A DNA stretch of 64,000 nt from assembly GCA_002917075.1 (NCBI GenBank), contig NTMA01000005.1, positions 62,001 through 126,000 of the forward strand, in the 5' to 3' direction. Shown here in pieces: positions 21,643 to 34,300 of the stretch. Positions within the stretch are counted from its first letter, which is position 1; every line of letters starts with the position of its first letter. Under the pieces are notes generated by a model. That model searched no databases. It was not told where the DNA came from and saw only the letters and a list, made by a program, of their open reading frames with translations. A program made the position numbers and the translations under genes. Origin of the DNA: Hawksworthiomyces lignivorus. Its lineage: Eukaryota > Ascomycota > Sordariomycetes > Ophiostomatales > Ophiostomataceae.

Positions 21643-22020
21643 GCATAGTAGTTAGTTTTGGTAGCCAACAAGGTGATCAGGTAATCAGAGCACGTCAAAA
21701 ATATTAAATTCTTCTATGATATGTGGAAGCACTGTGTGGCGTATTTTATCTTTCCCATTGCATTCGGCACACTTTCACGAATATGTAGACAAAGGACAAA
21801 AACAAGGCTTGATCTCTATGGCCAATGAAGCTAGCCAGTCAGCTCCGGCCCTAAAGTCAAACGATTAATGGGGAACGTGGAGCTAAAACTCCACTGGACT
21901 GGAGCATGTTGCTCTCCCCGGAATTCTATTATAGCTGCAAGCGTCCCCTCTCTTCTTCATCTCATTGATTTCTCTTACCTGAGTATAGGCTTTGTAGGCT
22001 GCACCATCGCCCTAATCATT
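21643..22020. other. Promoter spacer of the Zn2Cys6 gene
   Basis: A 378-nt tandem spacer with the dehydrogenase 3' end and the regulator's promoter. An in-frame upstream ATG at 21868 would add 51 hydrophobic residues ahead of the zinc cluster, which I judge non-coding leader. Confidence 0.4.
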
Positions 22021-24536
22021 ATGAGCAAGAACCAGCGGAAGGTCTCTAATGCGTGCGAGCGGTGTAGGAGGCAGAAGCTCAAGGCAAGATTTTCCAACTT
22101 TAGGTCAATTCACCCTCTGGGATTAAAGTGCGCAGCTAATCCTGTCCAGTGCGATACGGAGCGTCCTTGTACGTTGTGCGGGCGAGCTGGTGTCGAGTGC
22201 ATATCTGTCGCCAGGGAAAAATGGAAAGTTTATCAGTCTGACCGCACTACCCAGAGAAGAGGTGCTGGCGGTGGCGGCAACATCCAAGGCGATCCAGAGG
22301 TGAATCTTCTTTCATTGAAAAGATTCCACCCGACGGACTATGCAGGAGGAGGAGAAAAGCGTCTGAGGCGGCAGAGCGCTCCTGCTGCCCGGCGGCCCCA
22401 GGCAGATGATGTCCAAGGAATCAGCGCAGAAGCACCTTGGAACTCTAGTTCAACGATCACACTGGTTCAAGAGGTCAGCCCAGCTTCTGCTACTATGTTA
22501 GAATTCAATGCTGATAAATTTGCGGTGACTATCAGGCGTTTCAGCACCATTGTGCGACCACTCCAGAGGAAGCAGATACCTCGGCCTTTCTGGCAACCTC
22601 TTGGGTAAAGCCATCAAGTCCTGTTGGAGGGCCATACGACCAAGCTCAGCAGACAGGAATCTTGCAGCCCTTGCGGCCAGTTCTCACCAAGCACACTGGA
22701 AACCTAGGAACAGTCAATCGTCGACGCCACAGACAATCTTTTATTGCAGAACAGGCCTTAGTCAGGCTGCTTCCACCTGCGGAGGTGGGAAATCTGTTGG
22801 TCGACAATTACTTTGATCGAATCCATTGGTTCATGTTACTATTTCACCAGCGAAATTTTAGACGAAAGGTCCGTGAAATTTACGCTTACACGACTGATTC
22901 AAGTCAGTTTCAAGGAACTGCCCGCCTCGGACACATTGCAGTGCTATTAGCAGTTCTCGCTACCAGTTTGCAGTACACCGATAAGGACCAAAAGCATAAC
23001 CTAGCATCTCTTGGGACGGACCCAGAGAAACTGAAAGAAGAGATCTTGGACGCCTTGAGACTGAGGCTCTTAGATATTTTGGCACTAGGCACGCTGGAAG
23101 TAGTGCAAGTTTGTGTTTTGACCGGAAGCTACTACCTCTACCACGGCGAGCCTGAGTTGGCATGGCCGCTTTGCGGTTGTGGCTTGCGGATTGCACAGGC
23201 ACTTAATCTACATCGAAGACTTCCAGACAACAAGCCAATCGACCATACAGCAAAACTAGTAGCCGAAGCCAGGAAACGATGTTGGTGGGCCGTATACGAG
23301 ATCGAGACATTTTGCTCTATGCTGTATGGCTTTCCTCTTAGCATCCATGACGATGACTGCGACGTGGAACCTCTCGATCCTTACGATGAATGCTCAGAAT
23401 CTACAATGGTCGATAAGTCTACGTCAAAACCGACGCTGTTGTTCTTCAAATGTGCAATGTACAAGTTATCAGCCATAATCAAGGTAGCTTTGGTCGATCT
23501 CTATGGGACCCAGCGCAACAAGGAGTTGCAAGAAAGACCCGTGCGGGACCCGACATCTCGGCTACCCATTCTCGTCAACAGAGTGAATGCCTTGAATCAG
23601 AAGCTACAAAGTTGGTTTGAAAACCTGACACCAAGGCTCAGGTTACGGAACTTCGTCACCAGCTACAGCCCTGAACTTGTTGCGAGCCATGCTGGAAATT
23701 TTGAGGAGCACTTATTCCACCTCCAAGCTCTGACGCTCAAATTGGCCTTTGAGAACACTAGGATATTGATTCATCGCCCCCTCCTCTCCTTCAAGATCGT
23801 CACCCATTCTGGCCCATATCCCGAACAACCTGCAACTTCTATCTCTGACCCTTTCAGCTCTGCCATTCACACCTGTCGCGACGCTGCGCTACAAATCTCC
23901 CTTCTCGGCGCAGTCCCACGAGTACGACAGGCAGCTGATACATACGCTTTGTCATTCATGTCTCTACACCTCTTTACGGCTGCCGTGACCTTGTGCATCA
24001 TCTGCAGCCTTGATCCGTTAAGCCGAGAAGCACATGACTGCAAGCTCGGAATTCGGCGCCTGGTGGACACACAGAATTTGCTCAAACACAAATCGATTGT
24101 GGCTTCACAAGGCCTTGAAATAACCCGACGCCTTATGACTTTGGTTATCGCCAAGGAGATGGATGCCACGTTTGGCGCCTCTTCCCCACCCGTCGAGGAC
24201 GCAGACACAGAAGCGGCAATGCCTGGTAGTTCCGCGGCTCCTAAGCCAAGCGCACTAGATGGACTGGCAACATTGCCCGTGGCGACACCTCTGGCTCTTC
24301 TGTCTGAGGATGCAGACCTTAACCTCCATACGACCCCTGCTATCGGCGAACTGCCTCAGACAAGAGATAGCACCATTCCAGAAGTTGAATATTCCGGACC
24401 CGACTTCTGTGAGAATCTCCTCGTAAATGATACATTCATGGATTTTGAACAAGGTGGGACTTATGCAAATGCCCTTGATATCAAAATAGAATCTCGGCTG
24501 ATGACTCTGCAAAATAGTATTCGGCTATCCGCCTAA
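22021..24536 (+). CDS. Zn2Cys6 binuclear-cluster transcription factor
   Basis: Proposed exons 22021-22083, 22150-22473 and 22545-24536 give 792 residues. The spliced N-terminus reads ACERCRRQKLK then CDTERPCTLC, with the six zinc cysteines at 12, 15, 22, 28, 31 and 38 in the canonical C-x2-C-x6-C-x5-C-x2-C-x6-C spacing. Intron 1 begins GC rather than GT (AAG/GCAAGA) and has a CTAAT branch site just before CCTGTCCAG. Intron 2 (GTCAGC...TTTCAG, 71 nt) is needed to reach the third frame. Residues of about 210-440 carry the fungal-specific transcription factor middle domain (VDNYFDRIHWFMLLFH, the GLRIAQALNLHR block, RKRCWWAVYEIE, GFPLSIHDDDCDVE). It probably regulates the adjacent dehydrogenase and the now broken transporter; that is inferred from position alone. 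Confidence 0.88.
22084..22149 (+). other. Probable GC-AG intron inside the zinc cluster
   Basis: A 66-nt segment between CTCAAG and TGCGAT starts GCAAGA and ends GTCCAG, with GCTAATC about 10 nt before the end matching the fungal CTRAY branch site. Removing it restores exact zinc-cluster spacing. The segment has no stop and is 22 codons long, so retention keeps the frame but separates cysteines 2 and 3. Confidence 0.75.
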
Positions 24537-24990
24537 CGGCGTCTTAAATGAAGAATTCAGAGGAGTAAATTATGACGGGCAGGGACAAAATAATGATTAT
24601 ATTTGCCAAGATCCTGGCTGGATGTGGGCTTGGGGCCTACAATAAGGTTGATGGATGCTGAAAACCTTGTAGCAGAGGAATCATGGCCTTCGAATTGACA
24701 GGCCTATGCGAAGATATGAGAGAAGTATTTCATTCATTCCTCGAAAATTTCGCAGAGATTTGCTTGGGATGCCAGCTGAATATATCATATTGTTCTGGCT
24801 TTGTAGTTACTCAGAGTCATTGTACTACACTAGGAATGTGTTTTTGCGTGCGTTCCCTTCAGATCAAGTTTTGCTGAACAAGAAGACGAGGCGCTGTATT
24901 GCCAATCAACTCAACCTCAATCGGACATTTACAAACAAACTTTCTTAAGCCTTGACTCTGAGGTCTAGAAATCGCGGGGACAGAAGCCAT
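24537..24990. other. Convergent spacer
   Basis: 3' flanks of the regulator and the transporter pseudogene. Nothing recognisable. Confidence 0.4.
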
Positions 24991-26009
24991 CTATGGATGA
25001 CCATCTTGATTTCTCCCCAGCCCAGTCTCTTGCATAACTTGCATATCATCTCTTTCGAAGGCCCGATCGCCAAAGGCAGTGGCAATTTCTCCCAGTGTCA
25101 AGTTAGAGGTCTCCACATAATAGAAATAGACTAGAACGGCAGAAAAGAGGCAGAACCCGGCAATGAGCCAGTGCGGTGTCTCGGGGATGAGAAAAGTGCC
25201 AACTACCAGCAAAAATGCCAAGGCACACTGGATGAAGTAAGGGCCCTGCCATGAGATGTTGGACGGTAGCGTGAAATAGAATCCGTAGTCCAACCAGCAG
25301 GAGAGCGCATACCCTTCAATGAGGAAGGAATACTCGATTCCTACCATAAAGCCGCGGCGGTAGGACGAGGCGATCTCTGCTTGGATGACCGGAACGGTCA
25401 TGGAGAGAAATCCGACGCCAAATCCTTGTAGAGACCGTCCGATAATGAAAGCGCTGAGATGCGGAGCAAATGCTTGGACAAAGGCTGCCACAAAATACAC
25501 AAATCCCCCAACTCGAACAGCCATTCGACGGCCCATGGTATCGCCGACATATGTATGCCGCGGTGATGGAGCCCACCGCAGCTGTGAGCTGCAAGCATGC
25601 CACAGTGATGCCGACAATCACGGGATCGACGTCGCCAGGGATTCTACTAGCACCGCCGTGGTCAGGAAGAAGCGTTTGATGTAAACTGGGTTCACCAAGA
25701 GCCCCGCCATGATGCCTGCCATTCGCACGTCAGTCCGATGAGACACTTCGAGTTGAAGAATATAGGTAGTCGCAAACCTTGGTCATAGCCAAACAGAGCG
25801 TCTCCTAGAGAGGCAAAGGCAGAGGTAGTCCATAAAAGCAGCCTGCCCTTGAAATGGGTATGAGGATTGTATGCCGTGGGCTTAAAGGTACGGACCAACC
25901 AACTGTGTTCCTGGATACCGACGTGACGGGTATCAATTTGCTCAACCATATGTGCTGATGAACCCGGCGTCTTCTCTGCGTCTTGTTGTTTTAAATTAGG
26001 AGATGCCAT
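24991..26009 (-). pseudogene. Broken MFS sugar transporter
   Basis: Remains of a 12-span sugar porter. The first exon (26009-25778) ends FASLGDALFGYDQ and splices (62-nt intron, GTTTGC...ATGGCAG) to GIMAGLL, restoring the conserved GYDQG-x-M start of span 1-2. A frameshift near 25660-25672 separates IKRFF from DHGG; a second near 25548-25558 (an extra CATA, apparently a 4-base duplication) separates SITAAY from VGDTMGRRMAVRVGG. The third piece runs through GRSLQGFGVGF to ETPHWLIA and then jumps directly to span 12 (FCLFSAVLVYFYYVETSNL) near 25158. The central loop and spans 7-11, around 200 residues, are missing. It is therefore non-functional. It sits convergent with the regulator and dehydrogenase, suggesting loss of a small uptake/catabolism cluster. 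Confidence 0.85.
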
Positions 26010-28054
26010 CTTCGCTATTTGAATCTGTATGACGATGCCTCTGTCTGGCTCGGTTACCTTGGTGCAGCCATCGAATATTTATAATCAAGTCTTGAAACAT
26101 CATTCTTCCACTACATAGCTGAAGTCCAGGATCCAGCTGCGGGAGCCCCATGGGGAAATGGAAGCTACTGAAGTTGCGTGAGGTGAACCACACCTTGAAG
26201 GTGCTTGTCTCTGCCTCAACCCTAGACAATGAAAATAGGCTTGTGAATAACATTCGACCACGGCAAATCCTTCAGGCTTAACTCGATGCAAAAACAGAGC
26301 TTTACTCTATATGCCTACAGCTTCCGGTGGAAACGAATTCCGCCGGTTGTATCTTGGCAGTGTCATCGTCAATTGCACATGTAACATTTGCATCTGCGTT
26401 CAGTATTTGGCCTCTAAAAAATAAGATGCTACTATGAAGACCCTCATTTTAAATCCTAAGATTCATGCAAATATTGAAATTTAAAAAAAAAAAAAAGGAA
26501 AAAAATGATAATAAGATTCAGAGTGGAATAATAGAGAAGCTAACATTCTTGTGAGCAATGAAAGGTATCCTCTGTGGAAGAGCTGCGACCTTGGTGACAT
26601 TGGACCTCAGCGATTACAATGTTTCTCTGGGGCCAATTGTCTGCATACGTCAACATATTCGGTGAATGATATCCCGACGGGAGCTATTTTGTTGTGGCAG
26701 ACATGTGAAAGCTCTGATGTAAATGGCTTGGCCTTTTTGAGAATGCAGCTCCTCTCAGAATTTGGTCCCGGCGGCAAGTCGGGATACGAAAGACTTGGAG
26801 CGAACTACTTGGTACAGTTTAGCATCTACACAAGCTTTCTGGCTCCGCAAATGCTGTATTAGTTCGCCATACGGCGCAGCCTTTACGATCAAATGGCGCT
26901 AGCATGGATTCTCTCACACACAAGCATCTGATTGGCGCACAATAGCCACACGCAAAACTACCCACCATGGCGTCCGCCCAGCACGGAGGGCAAACAGTTT
27001 TTGGCAGATTATGACATCGTTGCAATCGGTGCTGTGCCTGCCCCTGACCAGCGGGATCGACTACATAACGGACTGGCGGCAACAGTGACAGCCACTCAGG
27101 AACTCTAGAGAGATGAAGGCTAGCTGGGGAAAAGATCATCAGGCACATGAGCTACGTCTTTCGCCTCTCTTTTTTTTTTTTTTTTTTTTTTTTTTGAAGA
27201 CGATAACTTTCTCGCCTTTTGCCTTGGGGCGTTCAAAAGGAAATAGCATTGTGCTCTTGTGATTTTTTCTATTCCAATTTGTCGTCCTAGGATATGAGAC
27301 AGGATAGTTCTCCTCTCGTTCCTTTCCACACACATACACACATATATTTATATATATAGTTTCTCTGTGTGAGTAGTTATATATGGGTGCGGCCTGAGAT
27401 TCCCGCAGTGTAGCAGGCTGTAATAGGACGGATGCTGGAAACGCCATTAAAACGCGAATGACAACAGGCGGTGTCTTCATCCCCCAGAGCATTTTTTTGC
27501 TTATTCCGGACCCGATTGTTTGGACACCCGGCTTAAATATAAAGACGTTTTGCACTAAATTTCTCTTGGCATCGGATGCCAAGATGAAATAAGACATTTG
27601 ACGTCGTGCCTTGAGGGACCCATTTATAACTTTTTCATATAAGTCGACCGAAAAGGAGCCTCAAAGCTTGGAGCGTAGTGTACATCAACGTCCCTCATTG
27701 CCTTGCTGTTCAATACCGTGGAACGTTTCGGCGAGATGTTCAATCAGGGAAAAAATCAAAGAAAATCAAATATTCACGAATGTCTCCACCTTAAAAAACC
27801 GAGGTAAGATGGAGGAATCAATTTTTGGAACGCAGAAATTGTAAGTAACGTAATTGATTTTGCAGATAGCTTCGATACAACACGAAAAAAATCGCAGACC
27901 CCACGCCCTCTCCAAACCCGTGAACTAGTTACACTTTTCGTCCCGGCAGCGCCATTCGATGTTGGTTCCGGCAAGCAGGGCTAACTCGGATCCTTCGGTG
28001 AGCAGCTGCCGCTCCGCATAGCCTCTGGAGAGCGGGGACGCCAACGAAGCGCAT
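26010..28054. other. 2-kb spacer
   Basis: AT-rich sequence with an A run at 26482-26495 and a 26-base T run at 27170-27195. Open frames at 26551-26862 (+) and 27139-27597 (-) lack coding character and recognisable motifs. Positions 27930-28054 are probably the 3' UTR of the mini-protein gene. Confidence 0.4.
27170..27195 (+). repeat. 26-base poly-T tract
   Basis: Uninterrupted T homopolymer in non-coding sequence. Confidence 0.9.
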
Positions 28055-28330
28055 TTAGCAGCATCCGCAGGACTCCTCGCAGCCGCAGCAGCCGCACTCC
28101 TCGAAGAAACCGCCGCGCATGGAGACAGACGGCTCCATCTCAGGCTGGGCCTGGGGGGTCTTGAGGAACAGCATTAGCACAAGAGAATCACGATAATGGA
28201 AATGCAACAGAAGAGAACAAGCGCGAATAACGGCCGAGGGGCGACGTTAACACACCGGCTGCTCGGTGACGATGACGTCGTTGTTGGCAGCCATGGGCAG
28301 CTGCTGCTGGGGGGCGTCCATGGAAGGCAT
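28055..28330 (-). CDS. 59-residue cysteine-rich mini-protein
   Basis: Exon 1 28330-28256 and exon 2 28159-28055 flank a 96-nt intron (GTGTGTTAACG... with a GCTAATG branch site). The product starts MPSMDAPQQQLPMAANNDVI and ends SMRGGFFEECGCCGCEESCG plus two further cysteines, so seven of the last 13 residues are Cys (C-x-C-C-x-C-x3-C-x-C-C). Support for a real gene: exon codons without stops, matched splice sites, an AACAATCAAC leader before the ATG, and GC-rich coding composition in an AT-rich spacer. The tail could bind metal like a metallothionein or be palmitoylated and membrane-attached like CYSTM proteins; it lacks the hydrophobic stretch of the latter. Two acceptors, TCAAG (160) and CCCCCCAG (151), are both in frame and differ by three residues (Thr-Pro-Gln). 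Function unknown. Confidence 0.72.
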
Positions 28331-31300
28331 GTTGATTGTTGTTGAACAGGGAGAGTAAATTAACTCTTGACAATAGAGGGCATATAAAGAGAGTAGTCGC
28401 AAATTGGCCCAGCTATTTGGTTGCAATTGAGTGTTGTTTTCGTCAGCGAGGTGAAGAAAGAAGAAGACAGAAGATGAGGAGGAGAAGAGAGAGAAGAAAC
28501 AAAAAGAAAAGCGGTCAGAGAGAGGGGGGGGACCCTTCTTCTTATCTACCCCAGACAGTTGGGTTGCCGTGGCTGGAGCTTGTTTCGAGTTGGCATAGAA
28601 GTGTCAATGTGCGCGTTGGCATAGAAGTGTCCAGGCATAGGTCCTTTTCTCACCCACGCCGCCGCTTCTTTCTGCCTTGCAGCAGCGCCTAATATTTGCC
28701 AGAGCTCCCACTATCCTACGCTTACGCTACGCTACGTACCGCCCTCCCCGTTCATCGGCATGGATGTATTGCGACTCTATGACGGATGCTCTACATACGT
28801 GGATGGCAGGAATAGGAATGGCTCAAGGTCTGTCGCTGGGGAAAGTGGAGTTTGTGCAAGGGCATTGGCCAAGGCAGGAAGGAGAAGGGCGAGTCAGGGA
28901 AGAGTACTGAGAGATTGAATGGTCAGAAGAGAGAGGGGGGGGATAAAAAGAGGAAGGAGCGGGAACGATGTAGAGGAACAATTGGGCGCAGCAGTCAAGC
29001 AAACGTTTCTCCATCCGTGGCTTTACGAGTACGGAGTAGATGCACGATTATGTCTTGTTTACAGGAGACAAAGCAGCGGGAGGGAGCCAATGGATGGGTC
29101 TCTCGAGGACCCTGGACACAATGCGCACTCCAAAAAAAGTAAACATTGTATCATCATAGGCAAACTCGCTTGAATCTAAGATACCAAAGTACGACTTCGT
29201 GTGCGTAGGGAAGGGCCAGGCCAAAACATGACGAAAGGAGCCTAACATCCCACTTTCCAGTGGACCTACGACGACGAAGGGGCGAGTACCGCCATAGTTT
29301 GGCCGTTTCTTTTTCCCTGTCAAAATGCTTCTGGCGGGACCCCTTGCTGCGCCTGTTACTCCCGCTGATCTTACTCTCCGTCTGCCCCACCTTCCTGTAT
29401 ACGGGTGCATGCGTCTGCAAAACGTCTCGCAGCTCTGGGTACACGTAACATCATAAGCCGTCGCCATCTTATTCATAAACATACGTATGCACACGGAACT
29501 CTTCTTTACGGGCATAAGCAGGTTTTTGAATTGCCATGAAGCACTGCTTTCTATCCCTCTCTGGTATAGACAAAGAGAAAAGACACTAGACTCCTGTACC
29601 GGGTATGGATGAGGCATGGCAATACGTCACGAGACAGAATTTGACGCCTTTTCCTTGCGACAGCTGAAGATAAAGGTTTCCTGTCGGTTAATACTATCTC
29701 GATATGAACGTGTGTTCGGCCAAATACCTCGTTCTCGCTTTCACCCATTGGAAGGAAGTACTTCAGCTGGACAGTCTATATTTCAGCCACGTGGAGCTAT
29801 CGGCCTTGGTCTAGCCACAACTGAAAGGGGTGTGTGGAGGACTGTAGGACGGCAAGAGACGATAAGACGAAGATGAGGCATACTGTACGTTTCCAGCTGC
29901 GCTGTTTGTGCGGTAAGATAGAGTTCATATGCGACGTACGACGCAGAGGTGTAAAAAATAAGATTCGTAGCAAAGGCGCTGTTTCGGCAGGATCTGCACG
30001 TAGTCTGAATTACGGGGTAAGGAATATTTCGAAACATTCGGCGTTGGCCTGTTAAATTTGTTTCCTTATGAATCTCGAAGAACCCGCCTATTGGTGAAGA
30101 AATGAACATCCTTATTAAGTGTAGCACAAAGAGACGATTAATGAACAGACCAATTCGGGGTCGGCCTTGGCCGAACGGCAGATGACGACACCGGCCGGAT
30201 AAAACGAAGCACTGTAAGAATCGAAATATTCAAAAAGAAGCCAGATATTTCATTTTTAGAAACAGCTTTCTATCGCTGCTTGCAGTGAGAAATTGGGATC
30301 CATCGGAAGAGCGAAGCTCCAGCGTTCCTTCCATGGATGTGAAGCATCGTGACGAGTATCGAAGATACTAGAAGCGGAGAATAAGTGAAGATACGTACAA
30401 GTAAAACCAACCTAAGGTGCGTGGCGTTAACAACTCCCGTTTCTCTGCGCCTCAGTTTGTAAGGGGGGTTGGGTCCAAAAGCTGTGACTGTTCTGTTGCT
30501 GATTGTAAATGAAGAATTTGATAATGCAAGCAATTCCAAATCGAAGACGACGTTGACTGGTATCATTAACATAAGCATCGTGATAAACAACACATTGCCC
30601 AGGCCCGTTGGTTTCCTTTCATATCAGCGTTGGAATAACCAGAAGGGTGAAGACATACAGTACTAATTACGGAGTATCGATGAGCCAAATGATTAGAACA
30701 AGAATCACGTGATTTATGGTGAATTACAAAAAAAAATAAATAGAACTATGGTAACCGCCTACTGTACCGCTAAATGAATACAGGTAGCTCAGCTCACTAG
30801 AGCAACACCAAGCTTACTCACACTCAGTGTATAGTCCCAACGCACGCAGTGCATTATTCCACCTCGCTAGACGTGCTTCCTTCTTGTGTACTTTACCCGC
30901 TATTTGCAGCTTCATTTTCAGGACTAGGCCATAATTAATGAAAGATTGGTTAAAATGCTTAGATAATGCACGAAATGAAGCTACCGGCTTTCCTAACATC
31001 CGAGACGACCTGTTCGTCTGTGTGCCTTCTTTTTTAAACTTCAGTTTGTACATATGTGTGGCGTTTGGAGTATGCATATCGCATAGTGTGAATGAAAAAT
31101 GGTGTAAGATAAAGGGGCTCCTAAAAAAGGGGGCTCCCCTGTGCAGACTTTTGCTAGGATCCAGTTAATATAAGCTACCTCCCTATATGTTAGAGAAAAG
31201 GGGCAGGGCATTGTACATACTATGTCTCGGTGCTAAGTCATATTATAAAGTTTAGAGTCAAAAACTACCAAATGATTGGCCGGTCTTTCTTCTTTTCCTT

Positions 31301-34300
31301 GTTTTCTCTCTTGGACTTTCTTCATTCTTCTTTTTGTTTCAAATATTCGTTTGTTTTCTTTTCCTTTCCTCCCCTTTTCTTCATCTTCACATTTCTCTCA
31401 AATAGGGATTTGCGAAGAGATGGACAGGGGCTGCAGATGAATGCAGATGTTCCAAGATGAACACATCGAAGATAGATGTCGCATTTTTCCTCATCTGGCT
31501 TGGGGGGGGACTTCCCTTATCGCTAACGAGAGACCGGCTGAAGTGAGTGAGCTAGGTCCACCAACCGCACCACAGCCCTGTGACGGGTTTTAGCTGATGA
31601 GCCTCTGTAATCCTCATGATTTGGGAAGCAGACCTAACCAACAGCATCCCACGCATAGATAGGCCGTATGCCACATATGCCACATCCTCCGTACGCCCTC
31701 GGACAACTTGGCTTTGGAGATCCAGAGATACAGATCACTCGCAATAGTCGCTAGATTACACGCATCCAAGGATTGATTGCACCGACATTGTTGCCACATT
31801 GCGCGACGGGTGGGCACTGTGACCCTGCACACTTCGAGAGGAGTCCGTTGATTTCTTAGATTGTTCTAACACCCACTTCCAATTTCCCTGTCACCCGCGG
31901 TGGAGACCGGGCAGCAGCAAAGGAGAAAAAAGAAACCATCCCAGGTAATACATAATTTCATGAAGTCAGTTAGTATGGTGAAAAAAGGAGGCCGGTAATT
32001 CATTAGCAAGAAAATTTAATAGTGTCGTGTATCACACCGTTCTCATGAAATCCCGCAGCTTTGCTTTATCCGTGTCTTGGCCGCCGACGACACACGTACG
32101 AGGAGGCTTCTTTCAACATCCCCCCGAAATAAAGAAGACAACGGAAGAGAGAGGAGAAAAGAATGAAAAAGAAAGGACCGCGTTCACCTCTTCTTGCCGA
32201 GTATCTAGATCATCATGCCAAACGCTTTTAAACGAAACGATGCCATGGTGCTTTCTCACACTTATATCACTTAGAAGCAACCCCACGCATTCCAAGTCGA
32301 GAACGTCTTCTCTCCTGTCTCACTGGCATGTATTTCTACGCTGTGCTCCATATGCGTACATACTTACGTATGGGAACGTCGCAATCGTCAGCGCTGAAGT
32401 AACCCTCATCCCAGAGAAATTTTGACGTTTAAAGCGGCCAGCCCCTGATTGGAACTTTTCTTGTAGTTTTGACGTTGGCTCCCAGGGGCTAGAAGCGGAC
32501 GCCTTGCCGCTGCCGCTCCCAACGTAACGCTAACTATCTAGCTTGAACATCTTTGTACATATTTTAGGAGGTCTTTGGAGCTTCGAAAAAAAAACTAGAT
32601 AAAAAAAATAACTGAATGTATCCGCGAAAACAAATGATTTATTGTACGTAGAAGGAAGACGTTCTATCGCAATTGCCAATTCAGGCCACGTTCCAGTGCG
32701 TTTGCGGTTAGAGCAATTGAAGATGCAGCAGCGGCTTCCTTGAAGAAGCGCCGAAGACTGATCGTTCCTTCTGTCTCTTGCCATCTCTTTGCATGCACCC
32801 CCCCTTCCAGGGCAAAAGATTGGGTTATTTTATTTTATTACCACGTACTGCGTACCGGCTATCAGCGTTGCTGCCAGCCAACGAGAGAGCTCCAAATTGA
32901 AAGGGGGGAGGAGAAGGGTCCAAAAAAAATGGAAGAACCGTGAGAAGAAGAAAAATAACTAGAGTAAGAAGGCTAAAAGCTAATTTTCCCTGCCAATAGC
33001 GCAAGATAACGCCGCGCTGGCGTCTTCTCTATTGCGCCCCAGCTTAGGAAGGAACGAATCTCTACGGTGAGGAAAACGCACTTCCCCTAATCTTTGTTCC
33101 TTCGCTCCTTCTGTACCTGGTTATGACGGACAAATTAATTAGAGGGGAAAGAGAAACAGAGAAACAGAGAAACAAATAGAGAAAGCAGACAATTCATACA
33201 TTCATTCCTTTTTGCCTGCATCATCTTCATCTTCATCCTCTTCCTTTCTCTTCTCACTTCTTATCGCTTCCTTTTGCCGTCGTATTGCTTACTCCTCGCG
33301 CCACACAAAAAGCATCTCCCCCACCGAGAAGCAACTACACTGCAGCGGGCCTGTATCCCCGTAAAGACGGTCCTAGCTTTTTCAATCTGAGACAGACGAG
33401 AGCACAAACGAAAGGAGGTAACAAGGAAACCAACAGGGCATGCAAAAGCAATAAAAAAAAAGGCCAAAAAAGACGACAGGAAAAAGAAAAGACGCTTCGT
33501 GTGTTTCCCGCATCTGTCCTCGCTATCGTGAGACCCTTGCTCCCGAACCGTTTGCAGTTCCTCGTGCTTCTGGTCTTTCCGCTTTCTCTACTCATCTCTG
33601 TTTAAGCCATTTATCGTTACCTGGCTTTTGGCTCAGATCCTCGAACCATCCAAACGAAACACCCTTAGTCACCCACTTGCCGAATAATCGACAAACCGAG
33701 CGCGAACGCCACAATCCCTTCGGACGATCTGCACACCACCAAAAAAATATTCATAAGGACGTCTATCAGAAACCAAGCTGCTCCAACAACGACAGAGCAA
33801 CTCTACTAGAGACGGTCAGGAAGCAAGGGAAGAGGTAGTCGACACAAGAACGTTGGGAGCCGTCTTGTCCTAGGCTACGCGAAAAGACAGCTAAGACGAC
33901 AACGAGGGCCAAGAAAAATTGGAGAACGCCATTTGTCGCAGCTCTAGCGCCTGCCAGATCCTTTTATTTTTTTTTTTGTTTGGCTTGTCTTTCCAACGTC
34001 GTGTCCTTAGTTTCTAACCCGTATTTCTCGCCTCTTCGTCTACTTGCTATACGACCTTTCCCCTCTTCCTTTTACGAGCTTCTCGACGCTCGTGATTATT
34101 TCTGCACCTTTCCACGTTTTTTCATCCTTACCGTTTTCTCTTCCCACCTCCTTTTACCCTTTTCTTCCCTTCTTCATCCGTAACCAGCGTGGCTCGCCAA
34201 GCGCCACTCTGGTGACGCGGACGAAAATACGACAGCCCTGGCTTCTTCAACGCTTTCCACCGCATCCTCTTCTTCCTTCAGCGACAGACCAGCTCGGTCG

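Noticed and set aside
22497..22544. Alternative donor GTTAGA for intron 2 of the Zn2Cys6 gene
   Set aside because: It does not keep phase with the third exon; GTCAGC at 22474 does.
29048..29617. 189-codon open frame on the minus strand
   Set aside because: No family resemblance, mixed composition, no promoter-like leader; likely chance in a 6-kb spacer.
30790..30850. tRNA-like stretch (GTAGCTCAGCTCACTAGAGC)
   Set aside because: It resembles a D-arm, but no TpsiC box or acceptor pairing follows at the right distance.
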